From assembly GCA_026984165.1 (NCBI GenBank), contig JALSSQ010000323.1, positions 1 through 6,663 on the forward strand: DNA of 6,663 bases, written 5' to 3'. The stretch comes from Sulfurovum sp. (GTDB lineage: Bacteria; Campylobacterota; Campylobacteria; Campylobacterales; Sulfurovaceae). The translations under genes were made by a program, and so were the position numbers. Below the pieces are notes generated by a model. That model made no database searches and was not told the DNA's origin. It saw only the letters and a program-made list of their open reading frames with translations. Below are positions 1-5,690 of this stretch, one piece after another. Within the stretch, counting starts at the first letter, position 1. Each line of letters starts with the position of its first letter.

Positions 1-104
1 TGTATCCACTCCCTTTGAGCAACCGAGATTTGATTACCTTTGGTATCAAAGATAACTGCCCTTACAGAACCTGTACCTGCGTCTATTGCCATGAGGTATT
101 GCAT
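1..104 (-). CDS. FGGY-family sugar kinase, LsrK-like (autoinducer-2 kinase-like), 5' part only
   Basis: This is the first 34 codons of a kinase that runs off the left edge of the window. The translation begins MQYLMAIDAGTGSVRAVIFD, followed by TKGNQISVAQREWI. This is the ATP-phosphate-binding first strand and loop (DAGTGS) of the FGGY/actin-ATPase fold. The wording LMAxDAGTGSxRAVIFDxxGNQI is, from memory, closest to E. coli LsrK, which phosphorylates autoinducer-2 (4,5-dihydroxy-2,3-pentanedione) in the cytoplasm. The ATG at 104 is preferred because AAGGGA (114-109) lies 4 nt upstream; a second ATG at 92 (residue 5) is less well placed. The kinase follows a class II aldolase and an ABM-fold protein on the same strand, so it probably ends a sugar-phosphate operon. 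FGGY membership is near certain. AI-2 as substrate is inference, since rhamnulose, xylulose or another ketose kinase could share this short N-terminus. Confidence 0.85.
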   Translation of the reverse strand, partial: MQYLMAIDAGTGSVRAVIFDTKGNQISVAQREWI

Positions 105-108
105 TGTA

Positions 109-114
109 TCCCTT
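109..114 (-). promoter_or_regulatory. Ribosome binding site of the LsrK-like kinase
   Basis: The minus strand reads AAGGGA followed by 4 nt and the ATG at 104. It decides the start of the kinase and leaves only the REPIN and a few bases between it and the aldolase stop. Confidence 0.55.
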
Positions 115-122
115 TGTGTATT

Positions 123-185
123 GGGTACCCACAAGGGGATACTCCTACATTGATTTATCGTAGGGGCAATCCCTCGTGGTTGCCC
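123..185. repeat. REPIN: two inverted GTAG-headed REP units
   Basis: Two 26-bp units face each other across an 11-bp AT-rich spacer (149-159). One is read on the plus strand at 160-185, the other on the minus strand at 148-123. Aligned in the same sense they match at 19 of 26 positions, both starting GTAGG and ending CCC. Each can fold alone: the 160-185 copy pairs GGGCAA with TTGCCC (6 bp). In the other copy a C-G pair is replaced by T-A and an A-T pair by a T-G wobble, while one stem position has become A-C, so pairing is mostly kept despite sequence divergence. A GTAG-type head followed by an imperfect palindrome is the known signature of REP elements mobilised by RAYT transposases. The pair fills the gap between aldolase and kinase, where it could affect mRNA processing or expression of the distal gene. 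Confidence 0.75.
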
Positions 186-189
186 TTTT

Positions 190-1338
190 TTATTTCAATT
201 TCGCCTGTTCTAGTTCCCAATACTCCATATCAAAACTATCGGCTATAGAGATACTTTTGTATCCTCCAAGTTTATCTGCGCGTAACACTGCCATCATCGT
301 GTGTTCTATCACATCGTTAATCACATCTGCTTCTTTTTGTGTCTTCCCAAAAGTCACTACACCAAAGTTTTTGACAACGGCATACTTAGGATTGGGATCA
401 AGCATGATTTCATCTGTTTTGTAGGCGTTAAAATATGCTTCATAGGCTACTTTAAAATGTTTTAATGCATCTTCTACGTCCGAATCTTCCACTACTAAAG
501 GCACACGTTTGGTACGGATGATATGCTCAGGAGTCAATACCCCACGTGTCACTTTAGCACGCAAGTTCTCTTGTGAAGCATAATGTACTGCCAAAGGTGT
601 TTGGTTGACATGCATAAACTTGTCTATCTTCAAATCATCCAATTCAAATGTCGTAGGTTCGATGTCACCCAACGTCACCTCAGCATTCTCAGATAAAAAA
701 TCTTCTGCTTTGGTAACAGCCTCTATCATCTTGTCATACGATTTTTTCGCATCATCATCAAAAGTAAAAATGCCATGATTATGTAAAATAATCCCCTCAC
801 AAGCATCCCAGTCAAAACCCTCTTTGGTCATCTCATAAATCTTTTGTGCCAAAACAAATCCTGGCATCACGTAAGGCACTATAAGAAAGTTAGGGTAGAG
901 TTTTTCTATATGTGCTTTGCCGTTGACCGAGTTAGAGATGGTCACTACGGCATCTGCATGGGTATGGTCAACCACTTTAAAAGGTATGAGTGCATGGAGT
1001 ATGGCTTCTACCGAAGGGTTGGGAGCAGAGGGGTCTATCATCGCTGCTTTTTGACCTGATACCATCTCGGTATCGCTTAGGCTTTCTAGCTTTGCCATCT
1101 CTAACAGCGTTGCCATCTTTACAGGAGCAAAGCCTTCAGCCTTAATGCTTACCAAGTCCCAACCAGAGCCTTTGACATAAAGTATCTCTTCACCATCTAC
1201 CATAGACTTCACAGAGGTATTGCCCCCACCATGAAGCACCAGTTCGTCACTCTGGCCTAAAAGGTTAGAGGTATAAACACGCATCTCTAGGTCTGTTTTA
1301 CACGCTGAGGCTTTGCTCTCATCCCAAAAGTTTTGCAT
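190..1338 (-). CDS. Class II aldolase/adducin-domain protein, RhaD/YuxG-like, without the dehydrogenase domain
   Basis: A 382-residue cytoplasmic protein with a class II (zinc) aldolase domain over roughly residues 15-215. LVLHGGGNTSVK (33-44) is the phosphate-binding glycine motif. HTHAD gives His125 and His127 and LHNHG gives His188 as zinc ligands. The 61-residue step from the second to the third histidine equals that in E. coli FucA. Glu111 (PSVEAILHAL) is the best candidate for the catalytic acid/base. Such enzymes split ketose 1-phosphates into DHAP and an aldehyde. Residues about 216-382 and the closing FDMEYWELEQAKL wording resemble the middle section of bifunctional rhamnulose-1-phosphate aldolase/short-chain dehydrogenase proteins, which continue for about 300 more residues; here the protein stops at that boundary. 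The ATG lies 1 nt after the upstream ABM gene's stop with no clear Shine-Dalgarno, so it is probably translationally coupled. Substrate unknown; rhamnulose-, fuculose- or AI-2-derived phosphates are possible. Confidence 0.88.
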   Translation of the reverse strand: MQNFWDESKASACKTDLEMRVYTSNLLGQSDELVLHGGGNTSVKSMVDGEEILYVKGSGWDLVSIKAEGFAPVKMATLLEMAKLESLSDTEMVSGQKAAMIDPSAPNPSVEAILHALIPFKVVDHTHADAVVTISNSVNGKAHIEKLYPNFLIVPYVMPGFVLAQKIYEMTKEGFDWDACEGIILHNHGIFTFDDDAKKSYDKMIEAVTKAEDFLSENAEVTLGDIEPTTFELDDLKIDKFMHVNQTPLAVHYASQENLRAKVTRGVLTPEHIIRTKRVPLVVEDSDVEDALKHFKVAYEAYFNAYKTDEIMLDPNPKYAVVKNFGVVTFGKTQKEADVINDVIEHTMMAVLRADKLGGYKSISIADSFDMEYWELEQAKLK

Positions 1339-1339
1339 G

Positions 1340-1633
1340 CTAGCCCAACACTTCTAGGTTGTCAGTATATTTGTGTTCACAGTATGGCTCGTAACTTGAC
1401 TTATACACTGCATAGTGAGCTGAAGCTTTATGTCCATCAAGTGCCACTTCATCTTCCCAAGACTCATACGCCATAAACTTTCTAGGGTTGTCTGCATACT
1501 GAAATATTTCATAAAAAATCACCCCTTTTTCTGCCTTGCTTGGTACTACCATCGCTGAGAGGAGTTCTTTCATTTTTGCTATGCTTTTCTCATCATCTTT
1601 GGCTATAAATGTTACACGTTTTGTGATTGTCAT
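1340..1633 (-). CDS. ABM-domain protein (putative quinol monooxygenase / LsrG-like)
   Basis: A 97-residue protein of the antibiotic-biosynthesis-monooxygenase (dimeric alpha/beta barrel) fold. The visible pattern is the usual one: an N-terminal strand (ITKRVTFIAK), a helix ending in LLSAMVVPSKAEKG, the strand FYEIFQYADNPRKFMAYESW (40-59), then EDEVALDGHKASAHY with His68 and His73. The length (97 aa) matches YgiN-type quinol monooxygenases and LsrG (about 96 aa). LsrG isomerises phospho-AI-2 in the lsr pathway, so its position two genes before an LsrK-like kinase makes an LsrG-like role attractive, though this family is functionally promiscuous. The ATG is supported by AGGAGA at 1644-1639, five nt upstream. 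It is the first gene of the unit and its stop nearly touches the aldolase start. Family assignment is confident; the reaction is inferred from neighbours only. Confidence 0.85.
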   Translation of the reverse strand: MTITKRVTFIAKDDEKSIAKMKELLSAMVVPSKAEKGVIFYEIFQYADNPRKFMAYESWEDEVALDGHKASAHYAVYKSSYEPYCEHKYTDNLEVLG

Positions 1634-1673
1634 TGTTTTCTCCTATAAATTATCAAATTGAACCCTCTGATTA

Positions 1674-1703
1674 ATTGTATCGTACTTTCTGTAATCTTTG
1701 CAA
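1674..1703 (-). promoter_or_regulatory. Candidate sigma-70 promoter of the ABM-aldolase-kinase unit
   Basis: On the minus strand a TTGCAA (-35, 1703-1698) is followed after 18 nt by TACAAT (-10, 1679-1674). Transcription would begin near 1667, about 34 nt before the ABM start codon. It sits in the only sizeable gap upstream of the three-gene unit. It is a prediction from motif match alone. Confidence 0.45.
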
Positions 1704-1716
1704 GCTTTGTCTTGTC

Positions 1717-1733
1717 GTGTGACATGGTCACAC
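1717..1733. promoter_or_regulatory. Perfect 17-bp palindrome, candidate operator
   Basis: GTGTGAC-ATG-GTCACAC has two perfect 7-bp arms around a 3-bp centre. It directly abuts the cytochrome stop codon (1734-1736). It is centred about 58 bp upstream of the predicted start of the ABM-aldolase-kinase transcript, a position typical of an activator site. The TGTGA...TCACA half-sites resemble CRP-family sites but with a 5-bp rather than 6-bp spacer. No T-tract follows on the minus strand, so an intrinsic terminator is less likely. The binding protein is unknown. Confidence 0.5.
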
Positions 1734-4142
1734 CTACGAATTTTCATCTTTACATCGCATCTGCTTACGCCGTCTCATGTACCAATACACAAGCCCACCA
1801 CCGAGTAACAGTCCGCCTAACACCTGTACCCAAGCTGAAAGTAAGATACTTTTGTGGACAATAGTTTTATGCATCTCATTATCTATATGTACGCCTGCGT
1901 ACTTAGCAGTATGTACCATAAGTGATACAGCTAAGTCTTTACTAGGCAGTTCTTGATGACACGCCAAACAAGCCCCTTGTCTGTCTAGTTTGTCCAGTGT
2001 TTTTTTGTCCAGTGCTTGCGAGAGTCTCCAGTGATTTCCTACAGTTTGTACCTGTGTGCCATTTTCGTCTATCATCACCGAGTAGTCGTGTTTGAGGTTT
2101 GGTATGGCAGGGATTTGTTCGTCTGCTTGTTTAACAAGCAATTTTTTGTTTGCAGCCATCAGGTCAACGATGGTGGTTTTGCTTTGGTCTGCAAAATACT
2201 TTCCACCATTAATGCCTTTGCCCTGTGCTTTCAGGCTTGTGTGACAGCTCTCACAGGTACGTGACTTTTTGCTTACTGTATGCGGCTGTACCGCTGACAT
2301 AACGATGGAGTTTACACCCTCTTTGTCTGCTTTAACCGTGCCATTGTTTTCTACCCCTTTTAGTTTCCATATATGATTTTGTAACAAAGCATTGCCATCT
2401 TTACCAATGACCGTCAAAGTCACTTGACAGCCTGGAATAGTAGGTGAGATACGCCCTTCTCCATTTTGAGAAAGTGCAGGGTCTTCCCAGCGTAAATAAC
2501 TTCGTGTCTCTGTGACCTTACCATCTACTAAAAAGTCTTTGAGGGTATCTACCTCACCTGTTTTCCCATTCACATGATGTTTTGATGCAGCCAAAAAGTC
2601 AGGGTTTTGTTTTCCACCTGAGTAGTCCACCTTCACATGACAGCCATAACATTGCGGTGCCCATGTGGCATGACAGGTGTAACACTCTAGCTTTTCAGTA
2701 TGCGCATCTATCTGATCCATCGCCACCATCCCCTCTTTGGAGATTTTCTTCTCTTCTTTGAGAAGTTTTAGTGGTTTGAGTTCAATGTCTTTTCCTGATG
2801 CAAGGTGCATGATGACCTTGTTGCCTTTTCGCACTGCTTTAGTGAGTGGATTGCCCCGTGCAGAAAGTAAGAAACCATCGTCTTTGTCTTTAGGAATCGC
2901 ACCTTGTTTAAGGTAGTCAGCCAATGTCTTGGTCGTACCTCTGGCTTTGCCTGTTTTAGGTGTGGTAGCAAATTCATCTGAGTACCCTAATGGTAACTCC
3001 CATGGGTACTTTTTGGTCGTTCCGTGACAGTCTTGGCACTCTATCTCTACCGCACCCAAGTTTGCCCCTCTTGCAAAACCATCTCCATGCATATCGTTTG
3101 AAGTATGACAGTCTTGGCAAAGCATGCCCTTGGAATAATGTATGTCTTCTGTAAGGTGCAAGTAGCGTTTGGTATGCAGTTTGGGTTGCCCATTACCCTG
3201 TGCATCAAAAGTCGCTTTGTATTCTGTTTCCATCAGCCCTTGGTAACTCACACCTATACGTTTACCACGATTGTGGCAAGTGGTACAAGTCTCTACAGGT
3301 ACACCAGAGTAGTTGACATCATTGACTTCTACTTTCACATCACGTGAAGACTGTATGGCATGGACGAGCATATGTCCGTGTTCTTGGGTAGGGATGCTTT
3401 TATCTTTACCTTCATAAAGCCCTTCATTAGAATAAGGCACATGACAAGAGGCACAGCCTATCCCACGGTAGTCCCCTCTTCTGTTACGCCCTTTCCCTCC
3501 AGTATGACAACGCAGACACTCTTGCCTAAGATAGGTATAGACAGAAAGGCTAGGGTCTTTTTCGACTTCTTCTGCTGTAGGTGCAGGCGGTAGCTCTTTG
3601 GTCTCGTCTAACATACCTTGAGGTTCTAGCTTTTGGAGTTTTTTCATGTACGCTTTATAGACTTCTGTCCCTATGCGTTCATGGATAGACTTGGTACCAA
3701 AGTTCGTATAGGTATGCTTGTACCCTTCTTTGGCTCCAAAGCCCCACATGGCACCGTGAATCTTGCCTTGTTCGGTTGCCATGAGGTTATTCCACTGGGC
3801 AGAGACTTGTGTTTTATGACACATCCCACACGTATTCTCGTTTATCCATGGGCTGGCAGGATAGGGATAGTAGGCCTTAGGACCATCATGATTTTTAAAA
3901 TACGCCAACGTATCTTTATGTGCCTCCTCTTTCACTGTAGCTTCAGGGTTTCCCCCATGACAAACGACACAGTCATTGCCTTTAGCTCCTGCCTCTTCCG
4001 CTTTTTTCAAGATGGCTTGCATCATCCCTGAGTTTTTGTCACGAATATCTTTGATGCCTGCATGACAGACGATACACTCATTTTTCATCTGGGCAAAAAG
4101 AAACACCCCAATACTCACCCAACAAACAAGGATTTTCTTCAT
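1734..4142 (-). CDS. Dodecahaem c-type cytochrome with C-terminal membrane anchor
   Basis: An 802-residue exported multihaem cytochrome. Residues 1-17 (MKKILVCWVSIGVFLFA) are a Sec-type signal peptide. Twelve CXXCH haem-attachment motifs begin at Cys 23, 58, 105, 209, 230, 286, 342, 369, 487, 498, 630 and 725, with many further histidines available as distal ligands. A single hydrophobic helix (about 765-789) followed by YMRRRKQMR and a short basic tail anchors the C-terminus, leaving the haem body in the periplasm. A large haem-free stretch (about 375-485) and another (about 505-628) separate the clusters and may be beta-rich or substrate-facing. The ATG at 4142 is preferred: TAGGAG (4156-4151) lies 8 nt upstream, but only 2 nt from the in-frame GTG at 4148. 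I do not recognise it as NrfA, Hao, Otr or MccA. It is probably an electron carrier or terminal reductase linked to the quinone pool; no dedicated partner gene is visible. Confidence 0.93.
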   Translation of the reverse strand: MKKILVCWVSIGVFLFAQMKNECIVCHAGIKDIRDKNSGMMQAILKKAEEAGAKGNDCVVCHGGNPEATVKEEAHKDTLAYFKNHDGPKAYYPYPASPWINENTCGMCHKTQVSAQWNNLMATEQGKIHGAMWGFGAKEGYKHTYTNFGTKSIHERIGTEVYKAYMKKLQKLEPQGMLDETKELPPAPTAEEVEKDPSLSVYTYLRQECLRCHTGGKGRNRRGDYRGIGCASCHVPYSNEGLYEGKDKSIPTQEHGHMLVHAIQSSRDVKVEVNDVNYSGVPVETCTTCHNRGKRIGVSYQGLMETEYKATFDAQGNGQPKLHTKRYLHLTEDIHYSKGMLCQDCHTSNDMHGDGFARGANLGAVEIECQDCHGTTKKYPWELPLGYSDEFATTPKTGKARGTTKTLADYLKQGAIPKDKDDGFLLSARGNPLTKAVRKGNKVIMHLASGKDIELKPLKLLKEEKKISKEGMVAMDQIDAHTEKLECYTCHATWAPQCYGCHVKVDYSGGKQNPDFLAASKHHVNGKTGEVDTLKDFLVDGKVTETRSYLRWEDPALSQNGEGRISPTIPGCQVTLTVIGKDGNALLQNHIWKLKGVENNGTVKADKEGVNSIVMSAVQPHTVSKKSRTCESCHTSLKAQGKGINGGKYFADQSKTTIVDLMAANKKLLVKQADEQIPAIPNLKHDYSVMIDENGTQVQTVGNHWRLSQALDKKTLDKLDRQGACLACHQELPSKDLAVSLMVHTAKYAGVHIDNEMHKTIVHKSILLSAWVQVLGGLLLGGGLVYWYMRRRKQMRCKDENS

Positions 4143-4150
4143 TTTCACAA

Positions 4151-4156
4151 CTCCTA
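4151..4156 (-). promoter_or_regulatory. Ribosome binding site deciding the cytochrome start
   Basis: TAGGAG on the minus strand is 8 nt before the ATG at 4142 and only 2 nt before the GTG at 4148, so the ATG is the better start and the protein is two residues shorter than the longest reading frame. Confidence 0.7.
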
Positions 4157-4170
4157 CACGAAAGTTGTTT

Positions 4171-4179
4171 ATTATAGCA
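4171..4179 (-). promoter_or_regulatory. Candidate extended -10 promoter of the cytochrome gene
   Basis: The minus strand carries TGCTATAAT, an extended -10 element (TGn plus consensus TATAAT). It lies 28 nt upstream of the cytochrome ATG in the divergent intergenic region. No convincing -35 is present, which is compatible with an extended -10 and with the weak -35 conservation of Campylobacterota promoters. Confidence 0.5.
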
Positions 4180-4209
4180 GGTATTCATATTAAATTTACA
4201 CCTTTATGT

Positions 4210-4215
4210 TATAAT
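4210..4215 (+). promoter_or_regulatory. Candidate -10 box for the surA-like/dcd/kbp unit
   Basis: TATAAT on the plus strand ends 26 nt before the SurA-like start codon. No TTGACA-like -35 lies at the right distance (TTTACA at 4195-4200 is too close, 9 nt), so only the -10 is claimed. It is divergent from and about 30 bp away from the cytochrome -10, in a shared control region of under 100 bp. Confidence 0.45.
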
Positions 4216-4241
4216 TTATCACTTTATTAAATGGAAGACAA

Positions 4242-5063
4242 ATGACTAAAACACTTTTACATCTTATGTTACCCATGATACTCGCTGTTACAGTTCATGC
4301 AAAAATGGTAGACGGTATTGCCCTTATTGTTGAAGGAGAAGCAGTAACCACTGCTGAGATACGTGCGGTACAAACACAAGTGGGAGTATCAAGAGAAAAA
4401 GCTATAGACTTGTTAATTCAAGATAGACTACAAAACATCGCCATGAAAAATATCAATATTCCAGAAACAGATATTGACAAAAAAATCTCACAAATTGCCG
4501 CACAAAATCATATTACTGTCCCCAAAATGCAAAAGATACTGCAAGAACAAGGGACACCATGGATTATATATAGAAAAAGCATTAAAGATGCTCTCAAAAA
4601 AGAAAAATTTTATCAAGAAAAAGTCGTTGCTTCTACTCCTGCACCTACACAAGATGAGCTCAAACTCTATTATCATAATCATAAAGATGCATTTACTATC
4701 CCTACAAGCATCTCCTTGGTTGAATACACCTCCCCTGACAAGGCAAAAATGGAAAAATTTTTGCGTACACACAAAAAAGCATATGTCAAAGTACGTAGCA
4801 TGACAAAGTCTATTAAAGATTTTGAACCAAGTTTGCTAAATATGTTGTTGCAGACACAAAATGGACACTACACCAAAGCCATCAATGCAGGAGACAGATA
4901 CATCGTCTATAAAGTAAAATCAAAACATGGGAAAACCACTATGCCTTTTGAAGCCGCACAAGCTGCAGTAGCAGCCAAATGGAGACAAGACCAGCAAGGC
5001 AAAGCACTCAAAGACTACTTTGAAAAACTCCGCACAAGCGCAAATGTACAAGTATTAAGATAA
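4242..5063 (+). CDS. SurA-like periplasmic chaperone / peptidyl-prolyl isomerase family protein
   Basis: A 273-residue exported protein. Residues 1-20 form a signal peptide with a VHA-K cleavage site. Residues about 22-130 are a SurA-N-like helical chaperone domain, recognisable from VDGIALIVEGEAVTTAEI at its start and the helical stretch to IKDALKKEKFYQEKV. From about 136 (DELKLYYHNHKDAF) to about 232 a parvulin-type region follows, of which the closing strand GDRYIVYKVKSK is clear. The middle is short and lacks the usual parvulin residues, so isomerase activity may be weak or absent. The C-terminal helix (EAAQAAVAAKWRQDQQGKAL) returns to the chaperone fold. Length and layout match the short SurA-like proteins of Campylobacter (PEB4, Cj1289), which help outer-membrane proteins fold. 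GGAAG 4 nt before the ATG supports the start. The gene leads a same-strand run with dcd 23 nt downstream; in C. jejuni I recall Cj1289 also lying near dcd. Confidence 0.82.
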   Translation: MTKTLLHLMLPMILAVTVHAKMVDGIALIVEGEAVTTAEIRAVQTQVGVSREKAIDLLIQDRLQNIAMKNINIPETDIDKKISQIAAQNHITVPKMQKILQEQGTPWIIYRKSIKDALKKEKFYQEKVVASTPAPTQDELKLYYHNHKDAFTIPTSISLVEYTSPDKAKMEKFLRTHKKAYVKVRSMTKSIKDFEPSLLNMLLQTQNGHYTKAINAGDRYIVYKVKSKHGKTTMPFEAAQAAVAAKWRQDQQGKALKDYFEKLRTSANVQVLR

Positions 5064-5086
5064 ATCTAAGATAGAGGATAAAAAAA

Positions 5087-5653
5087 ATGGGTTTAAAATC
5101 CGATGCATGGATACGTGAAAAATCAACAAAAGAAGAGATGATTACTCCTTTTTGTGAAGGCTTGGTGGGAGAAGGTGTCGTCTCTTATGGGCTTAGTTCT
5201 TACGGCTATGACATTAGAGTCTCAGATGAGTTCAAAATCTTTACCAACATTAATGCTGAAGTCGTTGATCCTAAAGACTTTAACCAAAACAATGTGGTTG
5301 ATTTTAAAGGTGACATTTGTATCGTACCACCAAACTCTTTTGCCTTGGCTCGAACTGTAGAGTATTTCAAAATGCCTAAAGATACCCTTGCTATCTGCCT
5401 AGGTAAAAGTACCTATGCACGTTGTGGTATCATTGTCAACGTTACACCTTTTGAGCCAGGATTTGAAGGGCACATCACCATAGAAATATCCAACACCACG
5501 CCTCTACCTGCCAAAATATACGCCAACGAAGGCATTGCCCAAGTACTCTTCCTCGAAGGTGACGAACAGTGTGAGACCACTTACGCAGACAGAAGTGGTA
5601 AATACCAAAGTCAAACAGGCATTACTCTGCCTCGAATTTTAAAGAAGAATTAG
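5087..5653 (+). CDS. dcd: dCTP deaminase
   Basis: A 188-residue cytoplasmic enzyme that deaminates dCTP to dUTP and ammonia, feeding dTMP synthesis through dUTPase and thymidylate synthase. The protein has the dUTPase-like trimeric beta fold. Visible hallmarks are SSYGYDIRVSDEF (37-49), PPNSFALARTVEYFKMP (81-97), GKSTYARCGIIVNVTPFEPG (106-125) with Arg112, and the strand HITIEISNT (129-137) whose Glu133 corresponds to the catalytic glutamate (Glu138 in E. coli). A C-terminal SGKYQSQTGITLPR segment closes the active site over the triphosphate. The length is normal and no key residue is missing. AGAGGA at 5073-5078, 8 nt before the ATG, supports the start. It follows the SurA-like gene by 23 nt, so the two are likely cotranscribed. 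The assignment is secure; the bifunctional dCTP deaminase/dUTPase variant cannot be excluded from sequence reading alone. Confidence 0.96.
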   Translation: MGLKSDAWIREKSTKEEMITPFCEGLVGEGVVSYGLSSYGYDIRVSDEFKIFTNINAEVVDPKDFNQNNVVDFKGDICIVPPNSFALARTVEYFKMPKDTLAICLGKSTYARCGIIVNVTPFEPGFEGHITIEISNTTPLPAKIYANEGIAQVLFLEGDEQCETTYADRSGKYQSQTGITLPRILKKN

Positions 5654-5659
5654 TATAAT
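5654..5659 (+). promoter_or_regulatory. Possible -10 box upstream of the BON-LysM gene
   Basis: TATAAT starts at the first base after the dcd stop codon and lies 31 nt before the next ATG. The -35 region would fall inside the end of dcd and shows no consensus. It may give the BON-LysM gene its own promoter in addition to read-through from dcd. Confidence 0.3.
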
Positions 5660-5690
5660 AAGCCTAAACCAAAATATCAAAGGAGAAAGA

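Noticed and set aside
1717..1733. The palindrome after the cytochrome gene as an intrinsic terminator
   Set aside because: No T-tract follows on the minus strand (the sequence continues GACAAGACAAAG), and the arms are short for a terminator; an operator fits better.
2370..2428. A 13th, non-canonical haem site at Cys572 of the cytochrome (CQVTLTV...)
   Set aside because: The next histidine is 18 residues on and there is no CH or second cysteine in a CX15CH-like spacing; it is an ordinary cysteine in a beta-rich stretch.
4146..4148. GTG as the cytochrome start codon
   Set aside because: It is 2 nt from the Shine-Dalgarno; the ATG six bases further on has the normal 8-nt spacing.
4195..4200. 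TTTACA as the -35 of the surA-like promoter
   Set aside because: It is only 9 bp from the -10 TATAAT, too close for a sigma-70 promoter.
4488..4772. A 94-residue minus-strand reading frame inside the surA-like gene, and similar frames opposite the cytochrome and aldolase
   Set aside because: They lie wholly within strongly supported genes, have no ribosome binding site and show cysteine- or phenylalanine-rich, low-complexity translations typical of antisense frames.
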